Of a DNA stretch of 64,000 nt, positions 55,163 through 62,286 are shown in pieces. The stretch's first letter is position 1. Each line of letters starts with the position of its first letter. The DNA is from Pseudomonas sp. P818 (GTDB lineage: Bacteria; Pseudomonadota; Gammaproteobacteria; Pseudomonadales; Pseudomonadaceae), in assembly GCF_000418555.1 (NCBI RefSeq), contig NZ_ATKM01000017.1, positions 124,001 to 188,000 of the forward strand. Reading direction: 5' to 3'. A program made the position numbers and the translations under genes. The notes under the pieces are model-generated. The model was not told the origin of the DNA and made no database searches. It saw only the letters and a list, made by a program, of their open reading frames with translations.

Positions 55163-55510
55163 ATGAAATCCTCACTCCTGCTCACCACCTTACTGGCCAC
55201 CGCCCTACTGGGCGGCTGCGCGCAGCAACCCCAATCGCTCTACTACTGGGATGGCTACCAGCAGCAGGTCTATCAGCGCTTCGAGAACACCACCAGCACC
55301 GAAGAGCAGATCGCCGCACTGGAAGCCAGCGCGCAGAAGGCCCGCGCCGCTGACCGCACCCTGCCGCCAGGCTTCCACGCCCACCTGGGCATGCTTTACG
55401 CGGAGATCGGCAAAGCGGATCAGGTACGCCAGCAATTCGAAACCGAGAAGGCGCTGTTCCCCGAGTCCGCTCAGTACATGGACTTTCTGATGCGCAACGT
55501 AGCGAAGTGA
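55163..55510 (+). CDS. DUF4810 lipoprotein
   Basis: This 115-residue protein has the lipoprotein signal MKSSLLLTTLLATALLGGC, with Cys19. The rest is helical (TSTEEQIAALEASAQKARA), and GMLYAEIGKADQVRQQF looks TPR-like. The start at 55163 has GAGG eight bases upstream; a frame begins at 55145 but has no ribosome site. It lies between the CsgG-like and DUF799 genes, overlapping the DUF799 start by 4 bp. The trio is probably one outer membrane complex. Confidence 0.88.
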   Translation: MKSSLLLTTLLATALLGGCAQQPQSLYYWDGYQQQVYQRFENTTSTEEQIAALEASAQKARAADRTLPPGFHAHLGMLYAEIGKADQVRQQFETEKALFPESAQYMDFLMRNVAK

Positions 55511-56178
55511 CCGACATGCCTCTAATGAACTCGATCAGAACATTCGCGGCGCTTGCCGCACTCGCCCTGCTGACGGGCTGCGCCACCCAGCAGCCCTACG
55601 ACTACAGCGCCTTCAAGGAGAGCAGCCCGGCTTCCATCCTGGTACTGCCGCCGGTCAACAAGTCGCCGGACATCAAGGCCACCTACAGCATGTACTCGCT
55701 GATCACCGCGCCGCTGAGCGAAGCCGGCTACTACGTGCTGCCGGTGGCGGTGGTCAACGAGACGTTCAAGCAGAACGGTCTGCTCAACGCCGAGGAAATC
55801 CGCGAAGTCCCACCGCAGAAGCTCTACGAGATCTTCGGAGCCGACACCGTGCTGTACATCGACGTGACCGAATACGGCAGCAGCTACAAGGTGATCAGCA
55901 GCGAGGTGGCGGTAGCCGCCAGTGCCACCCTGGTCGACCTGCGCACCGGCAAGGAACTGTGGAAAGGCGTGGCCCGGGCCAGTAGCGCCGAACAGCAGCA
56001 GAACAGCGGCGGCGGCCTGGCCGGTATTCTGATCACTGCCCTGGTCAATCAGGTGATGAACACCCTGAATGATCGCGGCCATGAGATCGCCGGTATCACC
56101 AGCGCACGCCTGCTGAGCAGCAACCCGGTCAACGGCATTCTGCCCGGCCCGCGCGCGCGGCCCGTCAGCGCTCGCTGA
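55507..56178 (+). CDS. DUF799 lipoprotein (GNA1162-like)
   Basis: The protein has 223 residues from the overlapping GTG at 55507. A start at the ATG at 55525 (MNSIRTFAALAALALLTGC) would leave a standard lipoprotein signal, and is equally likely. The DUF799 domain is recognised from SPASILVLPPVNKSPDIKATY, the alpha/beta core with LYIDVTEYGSSYKVI, and QVMNTLNDRG. The structure of the Neisseria homologue resembles TolB N-terminal domains. It closes the three-lipoprotein operon. Possible roles include outer membrane stability or assembly of a transport apparatus. Confidence 0.88.
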   Translation: MTDMPLMNSIRTFAALAALALLTGCATQQPYDYSAFKESSPASILVLPPVNKSPDIKATYSMYSLITAPLSEAGYYVLPVAVVNETFKQNGLLNAEEIREVPPQKLYEIFGADTVLYIDVTEYGSSYKVISSEVAVAASATLVDLRTGKELWKGVARASSAEQQQNSGGGLAGILITALVNQVMNTLNDRGHEIAGITSARLLSSNPVNGILPGPRARPVSAR

Positions 56179-56220
56179 AATACCTGAGCGGGCCCGGATC
56201 ACCGGGCTCGCTTCATCCTC

Positions 56221-57774
56221 CTAGTCCTTGCCCAGCCCGTGCTGCCGCAGCTTGTTGGCGATGGTGGTATGGGAAACACCCAGACGCTTGCCCAACTGAC
56301 GGCTGCTCGGGTGATCGCGGAACAAGCGCTCCAGCACCGCCTTCTCGAAGCGCCCGAGAATATCGTCGAGGCTGCCGTCGACAGAGAACTCACCGAGCGG
56401 CTGCGGCGCACCGTAATCCGGCAGGCGAATGTGCTCGGCCTTCACCGTGCCGCCGTCGCATAGCGAAACCGCCTGAAACAGTACGTTCTCCAGCTGCCGC
56501 ACGTTGCCCGGCCAATGGTAATGGGCCATGCGCTCGAAGGCCTGCGGCGCCAGCTTCGGCAGCGCACAACCGATCTGCCGGCTGGCCGAATCGAGAAAGT
56601 GCTCGACCAGCGGCTCCAGCCCGTCGAGACACTCGCGCAGTGGCGGGATGTGCAAGCTGAGCACATTGAGGCGGTGATAGAGATCCTGACGAAACTCTCC
56701 TCGGGCGCAGAGCTCGGAAAGATCGACCTGGGTGGCGCAGATCACCCGCACGTCCAGATAAACCTCTTCATCGCTACCGACACGGCGGAAGCAGCCGTCC
56801 TGCAGAAAGCGCAGCAGCTTGGCCTGCAGGCGCGGGCTCATCTCACCGACGCCATCGAGAAACAGCGTGCCGCCTGCAGTCAGTTCCAGCAGGCCGAGCT
56901 TGCCTTCCGGGCGCGCGCCTTCGAAGGCGCCGGGGCCGTAGCCGAACAGCTCGGTTTCGGCCATGGACTCGGGCAGGCCAGCGCAGTTGAGCGCCATGAA
57001 GGGCGACTGCCCACGCGGGCTGGCCAGGTGGCAGGCGCGCGCCAGCAGTTCCTTGCCGGTACCGGTTTCGCCCTCGATCAGCAGCGGCGCGTCCAACGGC
57101 GCCATGCGTCGCGCTTCCTTGACCACGGCCGCCATCACCTTCGAGCTCTGGAAGATCGAGTCGAAACCACGCAGCTCCTGCTTGCGCACATGGTAGATAC
57201 GCTCACCGACGCGGTCGGCGCGATGCAGGGTCAGCACCGCACCGGCCAGTGCCTCGCTGTCGTCGTGCTCATTCTGCAGCGGCGCGATATCGGCGAGAAA
57301 CACATCGCCCTTGATCTTCACCCGCAAGCCGTTGATCCGCGTCTTGTTGGCGCGCACCAGCTCGGGCAAATCGAAGTCCTCGGCGTAGCGCGACAACGCC
57401 ATACCCGGCACCTCGTCCACACGCACGCCGAGCAGCTGCGCCGCGCTGCGGTTGGCGGCGACGATGCTGCCGGCCATGTCGATCGAGAGCACCGGAAAGT
57501 CCAGCGCACCGAGCAGCGCATTGAGCTCCAGATGGCGCCGTTCGCTGGGCATCAGCCCCACACGCTTGACGCCGAATACGCCGGGAATTGCCTCGAACTT
57601 CGGCCTAAGAGACTGGAACTGCAGATTTATCAGATTCGGGCAGTGCAGATAGATGGCATTGCCCTGCTCGCCCCCGACTTCGCCACGGGCAACGTTGATG
57701 CCGTAGTCGACCAGCAGGTTGAGGATGTCACGCAGAATGCCGACACGGTTCTGGCAATGGACCTTAATACGCAT
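56221..57774 (-). CDS. phhR: Aromatic amino acid regulator PhhR (TyrR family)
   Basis: This 517-residue regulator has an N-terminal ACT domain (residues 1-70, CQNRVGILRDILNLL), a PAS domain (about 80-190), an AAA+ domain (Walker A GETGTGKE near 236, later EGARPEG and GTLFLDGVGEM), and a C-terminal helix-turn-helix (SSRQLGKRLGVSHTTIANKLRQHG). The motif that contacts sigma-54 reads GAFEGA here rather than GAFTGA, which fits TyrR-type proteins that work with sigma-70 RNA polymerase. It is divergent from phhABC, which it should activate in response to phenylalanine or tyrosine. Confidence 0.94.
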   Translation of the reverse strand: MRIKVHCQNRVGILRDILNLLVDYGINVARGEVGGEQGNAIYLHCPNLINLQFQSLRPKFEAIPGVFGVKRVGLMPSERRHLELNALLGALDFPVLSIDMAGSIVAANRSAAQLLGVRVDEVPGMALSRYAEDFDLPELVRANKTRINGLRVKIKGDVFLADIAPLQNEHDDSEALAGAVLTLHRADRVGERIYHVRKQELRGFDSIFQSSKVMAAVVKEARRMAPLDAPLLIEGETGTGKELLARACHLASPRGQSPFMALNCAGLPESMAETELFGYGPGAFEGARPEGKLGLLELTAGGTLFLDGVGEMSPRLQAKLLRFLQDGCFRRVGSDEEVYLDVRVICATQVDLSELCARGEFRQDLYHRLNVLSLHIPPLRECLDGLEPLVEHFLDSASRQIGCALPKLAPQAFERMAHYHWPGNVRQLENVLFQAVSLCDGGTVKAEHIRLPDYGAPQPLGEFSVDGSLDDILGRFEKAVLERLFRDHPSSRQLGKRLGVSHTTIANKLRQHGLGKD

Positions 57775-57900
57775 GGCTCGGGCTCTTGGTTTTCTTGTTA
57801 TGGGGCCACCCGGGAATTCGACTGAGCGGCATAATTTCCGTCAAGAATATGTGACACCCGAGCATAACGACAAGGCGATAAATGGCCTATTCGGCCTTAT

Positions 57901-57918
57901 CGTAATCAAAACTTTACA
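57901..57918. promoter_or_regulatory. Possible PhhR/TyrR box between phhR and phhA
   Basis: The 18-bp stretch reads CGTAAT-N6-TTTACA against the TyrR-type consensus TGTAAA-N6-TTTACA. The right half is perfect and the left half matches at four of six. It lies 113 bp upstream of phhA. Confidence 0.5.
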
Positions 57919-58030
57919 ATTTTCCTTTCAGCGACTGCGCTGCGATGCTGCTCAAGGCCTGCCGTCGAGCACCCAGGCGGGGTAAATCTGTGTCCAAGAC
58001 AAGAACAACAGCCCCCTCAAGGAGGCAGCA

Positions 58031-58816
58031 ATGAAGAGTACGCAGTACCTGGCCCGGGAACCGGACGAGAGTGGCTTTATCCATTACCCTGAAAGCGAGC
58101 ATCAGGTGTGGAATACTCTGATCACCCGCCAGCTGGAGGTGATCCAGAATCGCGCCTGCCAGGAATACCTCGACGGTATCGAGCAACTCGGCCTGCCCAT
58201 GGAGCGCATTCCGCAGCTCGGCGAGATCAATCGTGTGCTTGAATCCACCACCGGCTGGCGCGTAGCGCGGGTACCGGCGCTGATTCCCTTCCAGACCTTC
58301 TTCGAGCTGCTGGCCAGCAAGCAGTTTCCTGTCGCCACCTTCATCCGCACGCCCGAGGAGCTGGACTACCTGCAGGAGCCGGACATCTTCCACGAGATCT
58401 TTGGCCACTGCCCGCTGCTGACCAACCCCTGGTTCGCCGAATTCACTCACACCTATGGCAAGCTCGGCCTCAAGGCCACGAAAGAGCAGCGCGTGTACCT
58501 GGCGCGGCTGTACTGGCTGACCATCGAATTCGGCCTGCTCGATACCCCGGCCGGCCGACACATCTACGGCGGCGGCATCCTCTCCTCGCCGAAGGAAACC
58601 CTCTACGCCCTGTCAGACGCCCCCGAGCACCAGCCCTTCGATGCACTGGAAGCGATGCGCACGCCGTATCGCATCGATATCCTGCAACCGGTGTACTTCG
58701 TTCTGCCCGAGCTCAAGCGCCTGTTCGAGCTGGCTCAGGAAGACATCATGGCGCTGGTGCACAAGGCCATGCAGATGGGCCTGCATGCACCAAAGTTTCC
58801 GCGGAAAGCCGCGTAG
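58031..58816 (+). CDS. phhA: Phenylalanine 4-monooxygenase
   Basis: PhhA hydroxylates phenylalanine to tyrosine with a pterin and non-heme iron. The protein has 261 residues, the size of the bacterial single-domain enzyme. The iron ligands are the two His in FHEIFGHCPLL plus a Glu in the later YWLTIEFGL motif. Pterin contacts include the RVARVPALIPFQTF segment. AAGGAGGCAGCAATG gives a strong ribosome site. It opens the phhABC operon, regulated by divergent PhhR. Confidence 0.96.
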   Translation: MKSTQYLAREPDESGFIHYPESEHQVWNTLITRQLEVIQNRACQEYLDGIEQLGLPMERIPQLGEINRVLESTTGWRVARVPALIPFQTFFELLASKQFPVATFIRTPEELDYLQEPDIFHEIFGHCPLLTNPWFAEFTHTYGKLGLKATKEQRVYLARLYWLTIEFGLLDTPAGRHIYGGGILSSPKETLYALSDAPEHQPFDALEAMRTPYRIDILQPVYFVLPELKRLFELAQEDIMALVHKAMQMGLHAPKFPRKAA

Positions 58817-58825
58817 CCCTTCAAC

Positions 58826-59007
58826 TCCCCTCGCCCATTTATGGGAGAGGGGTCGGGGGAGAGGGCAAGTGGTTCAGCTATCTTCCTTTGACCATTGCGG
58901 TGGAAAACGCTTCGCGGTTTTCCACCCTACGAAAATCTATTCAGCGAGTAGTCCGGATGAAATCCGGGATCGCTCGCAGACATGGCCCCGGATTTCATCC
59001 GGGCTAC
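58826..59007. repeat. Repeats between phhA and phhB
   Basis: A CTCGCCC...GGGAGAGGGG dyad lies at 58826-58865, and a GTAGTCCGGATGAAATCC inverted pair at 58948-59007. Both interrupt the phh operon, which is usually tighter in other pseudomonads. Confidence 0.65.
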
Positions 59008-59026
59008 AAAAATCAGGAGCCCCCCA

Positions 59027-59380
59027 ATGAGCCTTGCCCAAGCCCAATGCGAAGCCTGCCGCGCCGACGCGCCGAAGGTGTCCGATGAAGAACTGGCCGA
59101 ACTGATCCGCGAGATTCCCGACTGGAACATCGAGGTACGTGGCGACCATATGGAGCTGGAGCGCGTGTACCTGTTCAAGAACTTCCGCCACGCTCTGGCC
59201 TTTACCAATGCCGTTGGCGCCATCGCCGAAGAAGTCGGTCATCATCCGGCCCTGCTCACCGAATGGGGCAAGGTCACCGTCACCTGGTGGAGCCACGAGA
59301 TGCGCGGCCTGCACCGCAACGACTTCATCATGGCCGCACGTACCGATGTGCTCGCCGCCAGCGCCGAGGGCCGCAAGTGA
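59027..59380 (+). CDS. phhB: Pterin-4-alpha-carbinolamine dehydratase
   Basis: PhhB recycles the oxidised pterin cofactor used by PhhA. The protein has 117 residues, a single PCD/DCoH domain with the motif EVGHHPALLTEWGKVTVTW, whose His pair is catalytic. The start at 59027 has CAGGAG upstream, and the frame is open 15 residues earlier but unlike the family. It overlaps the aminotransferase start by 4 bp. Confidence 0.95.
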   Translation: MSLAQAQCEACRADAPKVSDEELAELIREIPDWNIEVRGDHMELERVYLFKNFRHALAFTNAVGAIAEEVGHHPALLTEWGKVTVTWWSHEMRGLHRNDFIMAARTDVLAASAEGRK

Positions 59381-60573
59381 GTCACTTCGACCAGGTCGCC
59401 CGCGTACCGGGAGACCCCATCCTCAGCCTGATGGAAGCCTATCGACTGGATAGCAACCCGGCGCGCCTGGACCTTGGCGTCGGCGTGTACAAGGACGCGC
59501 AGGGGCTGACGCCGATTCCTCGCGCAGTGAAGCTGGCCGAGCAGCGCCTGCTCGACAGCGAACTGACCAAGACCTACGTCGGCGGCCACGGCGATGCGGC
59601 CTTCGGCGAGCGCCTGAGCCAGTTGGTGCTGGGGGCCAACTCGCCGTTGCTGACCGAGCAGCGCGCCGGCGCAACGCAAACACCGGGTGGTACCGGCGCA
59701 TTGCGCCTGGCGGGCGATTTCATCCGCCACTGCCTGCCCGGGCGCGGCATCTGGCTGAGCGATCCGACCTGGCCGATCCACGAAACCCTGTTCGCCGAAG
59801 CCGGGCTCAAGGTCGGCCACTATCCCTATGTCGGCGCCGACAACCGCCTCGACGTGGAGGCCATGATCGCCGCCCTCACCCACCTGCCTAAGGGCGACGT
59901 GGTGCTGCTGCATGCCTGCTGCCACAACCCCACTGGCTTCGACCTCACGCCACGCGATTTCAAGCGCGTGCTGGAGGTGGTCAAGGCGCGTGAACTGCTG
60001 CCGCTGATCGACTTCGCCTACCAGGGCTTCGGCGACGGACTGGAGGAGGATGCCTGGGCCGTACGTCTGTTCGCCGCCGAACTGCCGGAGCTGCTGATCA
60101 CCAGCTCCTGCTCGAAGAACTTCGGCCTGTATCGCGAGCGCACCGGCGCCCTGATCGTCTGCGCCGGCAACGCCGAGAAACTCATCGACATCCGCAGCCA
60201 GCTGGCCTCCATCGCCCGCAACCTGTGGTCGACGCCGCCCGCCCATGGCGCCGCAGTGGTGGCGCAGATACTTGGCGACAACGAGCTGAAAGGCCTCTGG
60301 CAGGACGAGCTGGAAGGCATGCGTCTGCGCGTGGCCAGTCTGCGCCGCGGCCTGGTCGAGGCACTGGCGCCACATGGGCTGAGCGAACGTTTCGCGCATA
60401 TCGCCGAACAGCGCGGGATGTTCTCCTACACCGGCTTGTCGCCGCTGCAGGTGCAACGTCTGCGTGAGGAATTCAGCGTGTACATGGTCGGCAGCGGACG
60501 CGCCAACGTCGCCGGGCTGGATACGGCACGACTCGACGCATTGGCCAGCGCCATCGCCCGGGTCAGCCTCTGA
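59377..60573 (+). CDS. phhC: Aromatic amino acid aminotransferase
   Basis: This 398-residue PLP enzyme transaminates tyrosine and phenylalanine, the third step of the phh route. The GTG start at 59377 (overlapping the phhB TGA) opens MSHFDQVARVPGDPILSLMEAYR. The PLP Lys is in SSCSKNFGLYRER, and the NPTG loop reads CCHNPTGFDLT. The sequence is of the aspartate/aromatic aminotransferase family Ia. Its product, 4-hydroxyphenylpyruvate, would feed homogentisate degradation encoded elsewhere. Confidence 0.94.
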   Translation: MSHFDQVARVPGDPILSLMEAYRLDSNPARLDLGVGVYKDAQGLTPIPRAVKLAEQRLLDSELTKTYVGGHGDAAFGERLSQLVLGANSPLLTEQRAGATQTPGGTGALRLAGDFIRHCLPGRGIWLSDPTWPIHETLFAEAGLKVGHYPYVGADNRLDVEAMIAALTHLPKGDVVLLHACCHNPTGFDLTPRDFKRVLEVVKARELLPLIDFAYQGFGDGLEEDAWAVRLFAAELPELLITSSCSKNFGLYRERTGALIVCAGNAEKLIDIRSQLASIARNLWSTPPAHGAAVVAQILGDNELKGLWQDELEGMRLRVASLRRGLVEALAPHGLSERFAHIAEQRGMFSYTGLSPLQVQRLREEFSVYMVGSGRANVAGLDTARLDALASAIARVSL

Positions 60574-60775
60574 GCCCACCTGCACGGGGCCCGTGATCGG
60601 TGCAGGCACAGGTCACGGCGCCCCAGGCAGGCGCGCCAGCATAGTCAGAAAAAATTCAAAGACCGTTCGTCGACTTAAATACCACTTAAAAATCAATCGC
60701 TTACATACATACCCAACAAAGCGCTGGCCTGCTTCATGCTTGCCCTCACCGGCATAGTCCCCTAGGGTAGTTTGC

Positions 60776-62029
60776 ATGTGGTCTCTCATTGCCCCCATCA
60801 GTTCACTGCTGAGCGGGGTCGCGCTACTCCTGCTTGGCAATGGTCTGCTCAATACCCTACTGACCCTGCGTGGCGTCGCCGAAGGCTACTCCACCACGAT
60901 GCTCGGACTGATCATGTCCGGGTACTTCGTCGGGTTCCTCCTCGGTACCTGGCTGGCGACGCCGCTGGTCAGACGCATCGGGCACATTCGCGCGTTCGCC
61001 TGCTGCGCCGCCCTGGCCGCCATCGCCGCCCTGCTCCATTTACTGCTGATCGATCCGTGGGTCTGGCTGCTCCTGCGCGTGCTCTACGGCCTGGGACTGG
61101 TGACGCTGTACATGGTCATCGAGAGCTGGCTCAACGCCCAGGCACCCAACGAGAAACGCGGTCAGGTATTCGCCGTGTACATGGCGGTCAACCTCGGCGC
61201 CCTGGCGCTGGCCCAGCAACTGCTGCACCTGGCCGACCCGGTGCAGTTCACCCTGTTCGCCATCGCCGCCATCCTGATCAGTGCCGCGCTGATGCCCATC
61301 ACCCTCACCCGCCAGGCACAACCGACGCTGCCCGAGTCGCCACCGACCAACCTGCGCCAGCTCTGGCAGATCGCACCACTGGCGATCATCGCCGCGGGTC
61401 TGTCCGGCCTGGCGATGGGTGGTTTCTGGGGCATGGCACCGGTCTATGCCAGCCTGGCCGGCTTCGATACGTCCGGCGTCGGCCTGCTGATGACCTCCAC
61501 CATTCTCGGCGGTGCACTGCTGCAATGGCCCATCGGTATCTATTCGGACCGTCACGACCGGCGCCAGGTACTGCTCTGGGTGGTCATACTGGCGGTCGCC
61601 CTGGCGCTGATCATGAGCCTGCTGCCGGCCGGCCCGTTGCTGCTCGGCGCGATCTTCATCTGGGGCGGTCTGGCCTTTGCCATCTACCCCATCGCCGTGG
61701 CGCAGCTGATCGACCAGCTGCACGCCGACGAGATTCTCTCCGGCTCGGCCAGCCTGCTGATGGTCAACGGCATCGGGTCGGTGTGCGGGCCGCTGCTGGC
61801 GGGTGTGCTGATGGAGCAACTCGGCGCCAGTGCGCTGCCGCTGTACTTCGCCAGCACCCTCGGCCTGCTGGCCGCCTACACCTTCTATCGGCTGCGCCAT
61901 GTCAGCGATCTGGTCAGCGGCGATGCCGCGCATTTCGTGCCGATGCTGCGTACCAGCCCCACGGTGCTGGAGCTGATGCCCGATGCGCCGTCCCATGATT
62001 CGACGGAGGAGACGACAACTCAGTCCTGA
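60776..62029 (+). CDS. MFS transporter (YcaD-like)
   Basis: This 417-residue protein has twelve hydrophobic segments and the loop 2-3 motif GTWLATPLVRRIGHIR. The YMVIESWLNAQAPNEKRGQ segment is typical of the UMF1/YcaD-type group. It should be an inner membrane secondary transporter. The substrate is unknown. Its C-terminal 40 residues are soluble and rich in Asp, Ser and Thr. It stands alone between phhC and the glucosylglycerol synthase gene and is separated from the latter by a MITE-like element. Confidence 0.88.
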   Translation: MWSLIAPISSLLSGVALLLLGNGLLNTLLTLRGVAEGYSTTMLGLIMSGYFVGFLLGTWLATPLVRRIGHIRAFACCAALAAIAALLHLLLIDPWVWLLLRVLYGLGLVTLYMVIESWLNAQAPNEKRGQVFAVYMAVNLGALALAQQLLHLADPVQFTLFAIAAILISAALMPITLTRQAQPTLPESPPTNLRQLWQIAPLAIIAAGLSGLAMGGFWGMAPVYASLAGFDTSGVGLLMTSTILGGALLQWPIGIYSDRHDRRQVLLWVVILAVALALIMSLLPAGPLLLGAIFIWGGLAFAIYPIAVAQLIDQLHADEILSGSASLLMVNGIGSVCGPLLAGVLMEQLGASALPLYFASTLGLLAAYTFYRLRHVSDLVSGDAAHFVPMLRTSPTVLELMPDAPSHDSTEETTTQS

Positions 62030-62035
62030 AGTCAT

Positions 62036-62177
62036 AGAACCTGTTCAAAGACTCGCGAGCTAGAGCCAGGCAAGGCGAAGTCGAGCGAAGAAGCGGAGTT
62101 TACGAGCTGTAAATGAGCATTCTGAGCTCGGCTTCAACGCAGCATGGCCGACGCGCAGCAGTCTTGGGACAGGTTCT
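62036..62177. repeat. MITE-like repeat of 142 bp
   Basis: The ends form an 18-bp inverted repeat with 16 matches (62036-62053 and 62160-62177, AGAACCTGT-type ends). No frame inside codes for a recognisable protein. I recall closely similar sequence, including the GAGCCAGGCAAGGCGAAG core, as a scattered repeat in Pseudomonas chromosomes. No target duplication was checked. Confidence 0.65.
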
Positions 62178-62286
62178 TAAAGGCTGTTTCGGCAAGGCCT
62201 TGAGCCTACCCCAAGCAGCCAGAAACCCGGCCCGTCGACCGCTCACCCCTGAGCGCACCGCACTGGCCACTTCTGGAGAAACAACG

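Noticed and set aside
60772..61998. 408-codon frame overlapping the MFS gene
   Set aside because: It is rich in Arg, Pro and His with no membrane pattern, whereas the MFS frame has twelve clear helices.
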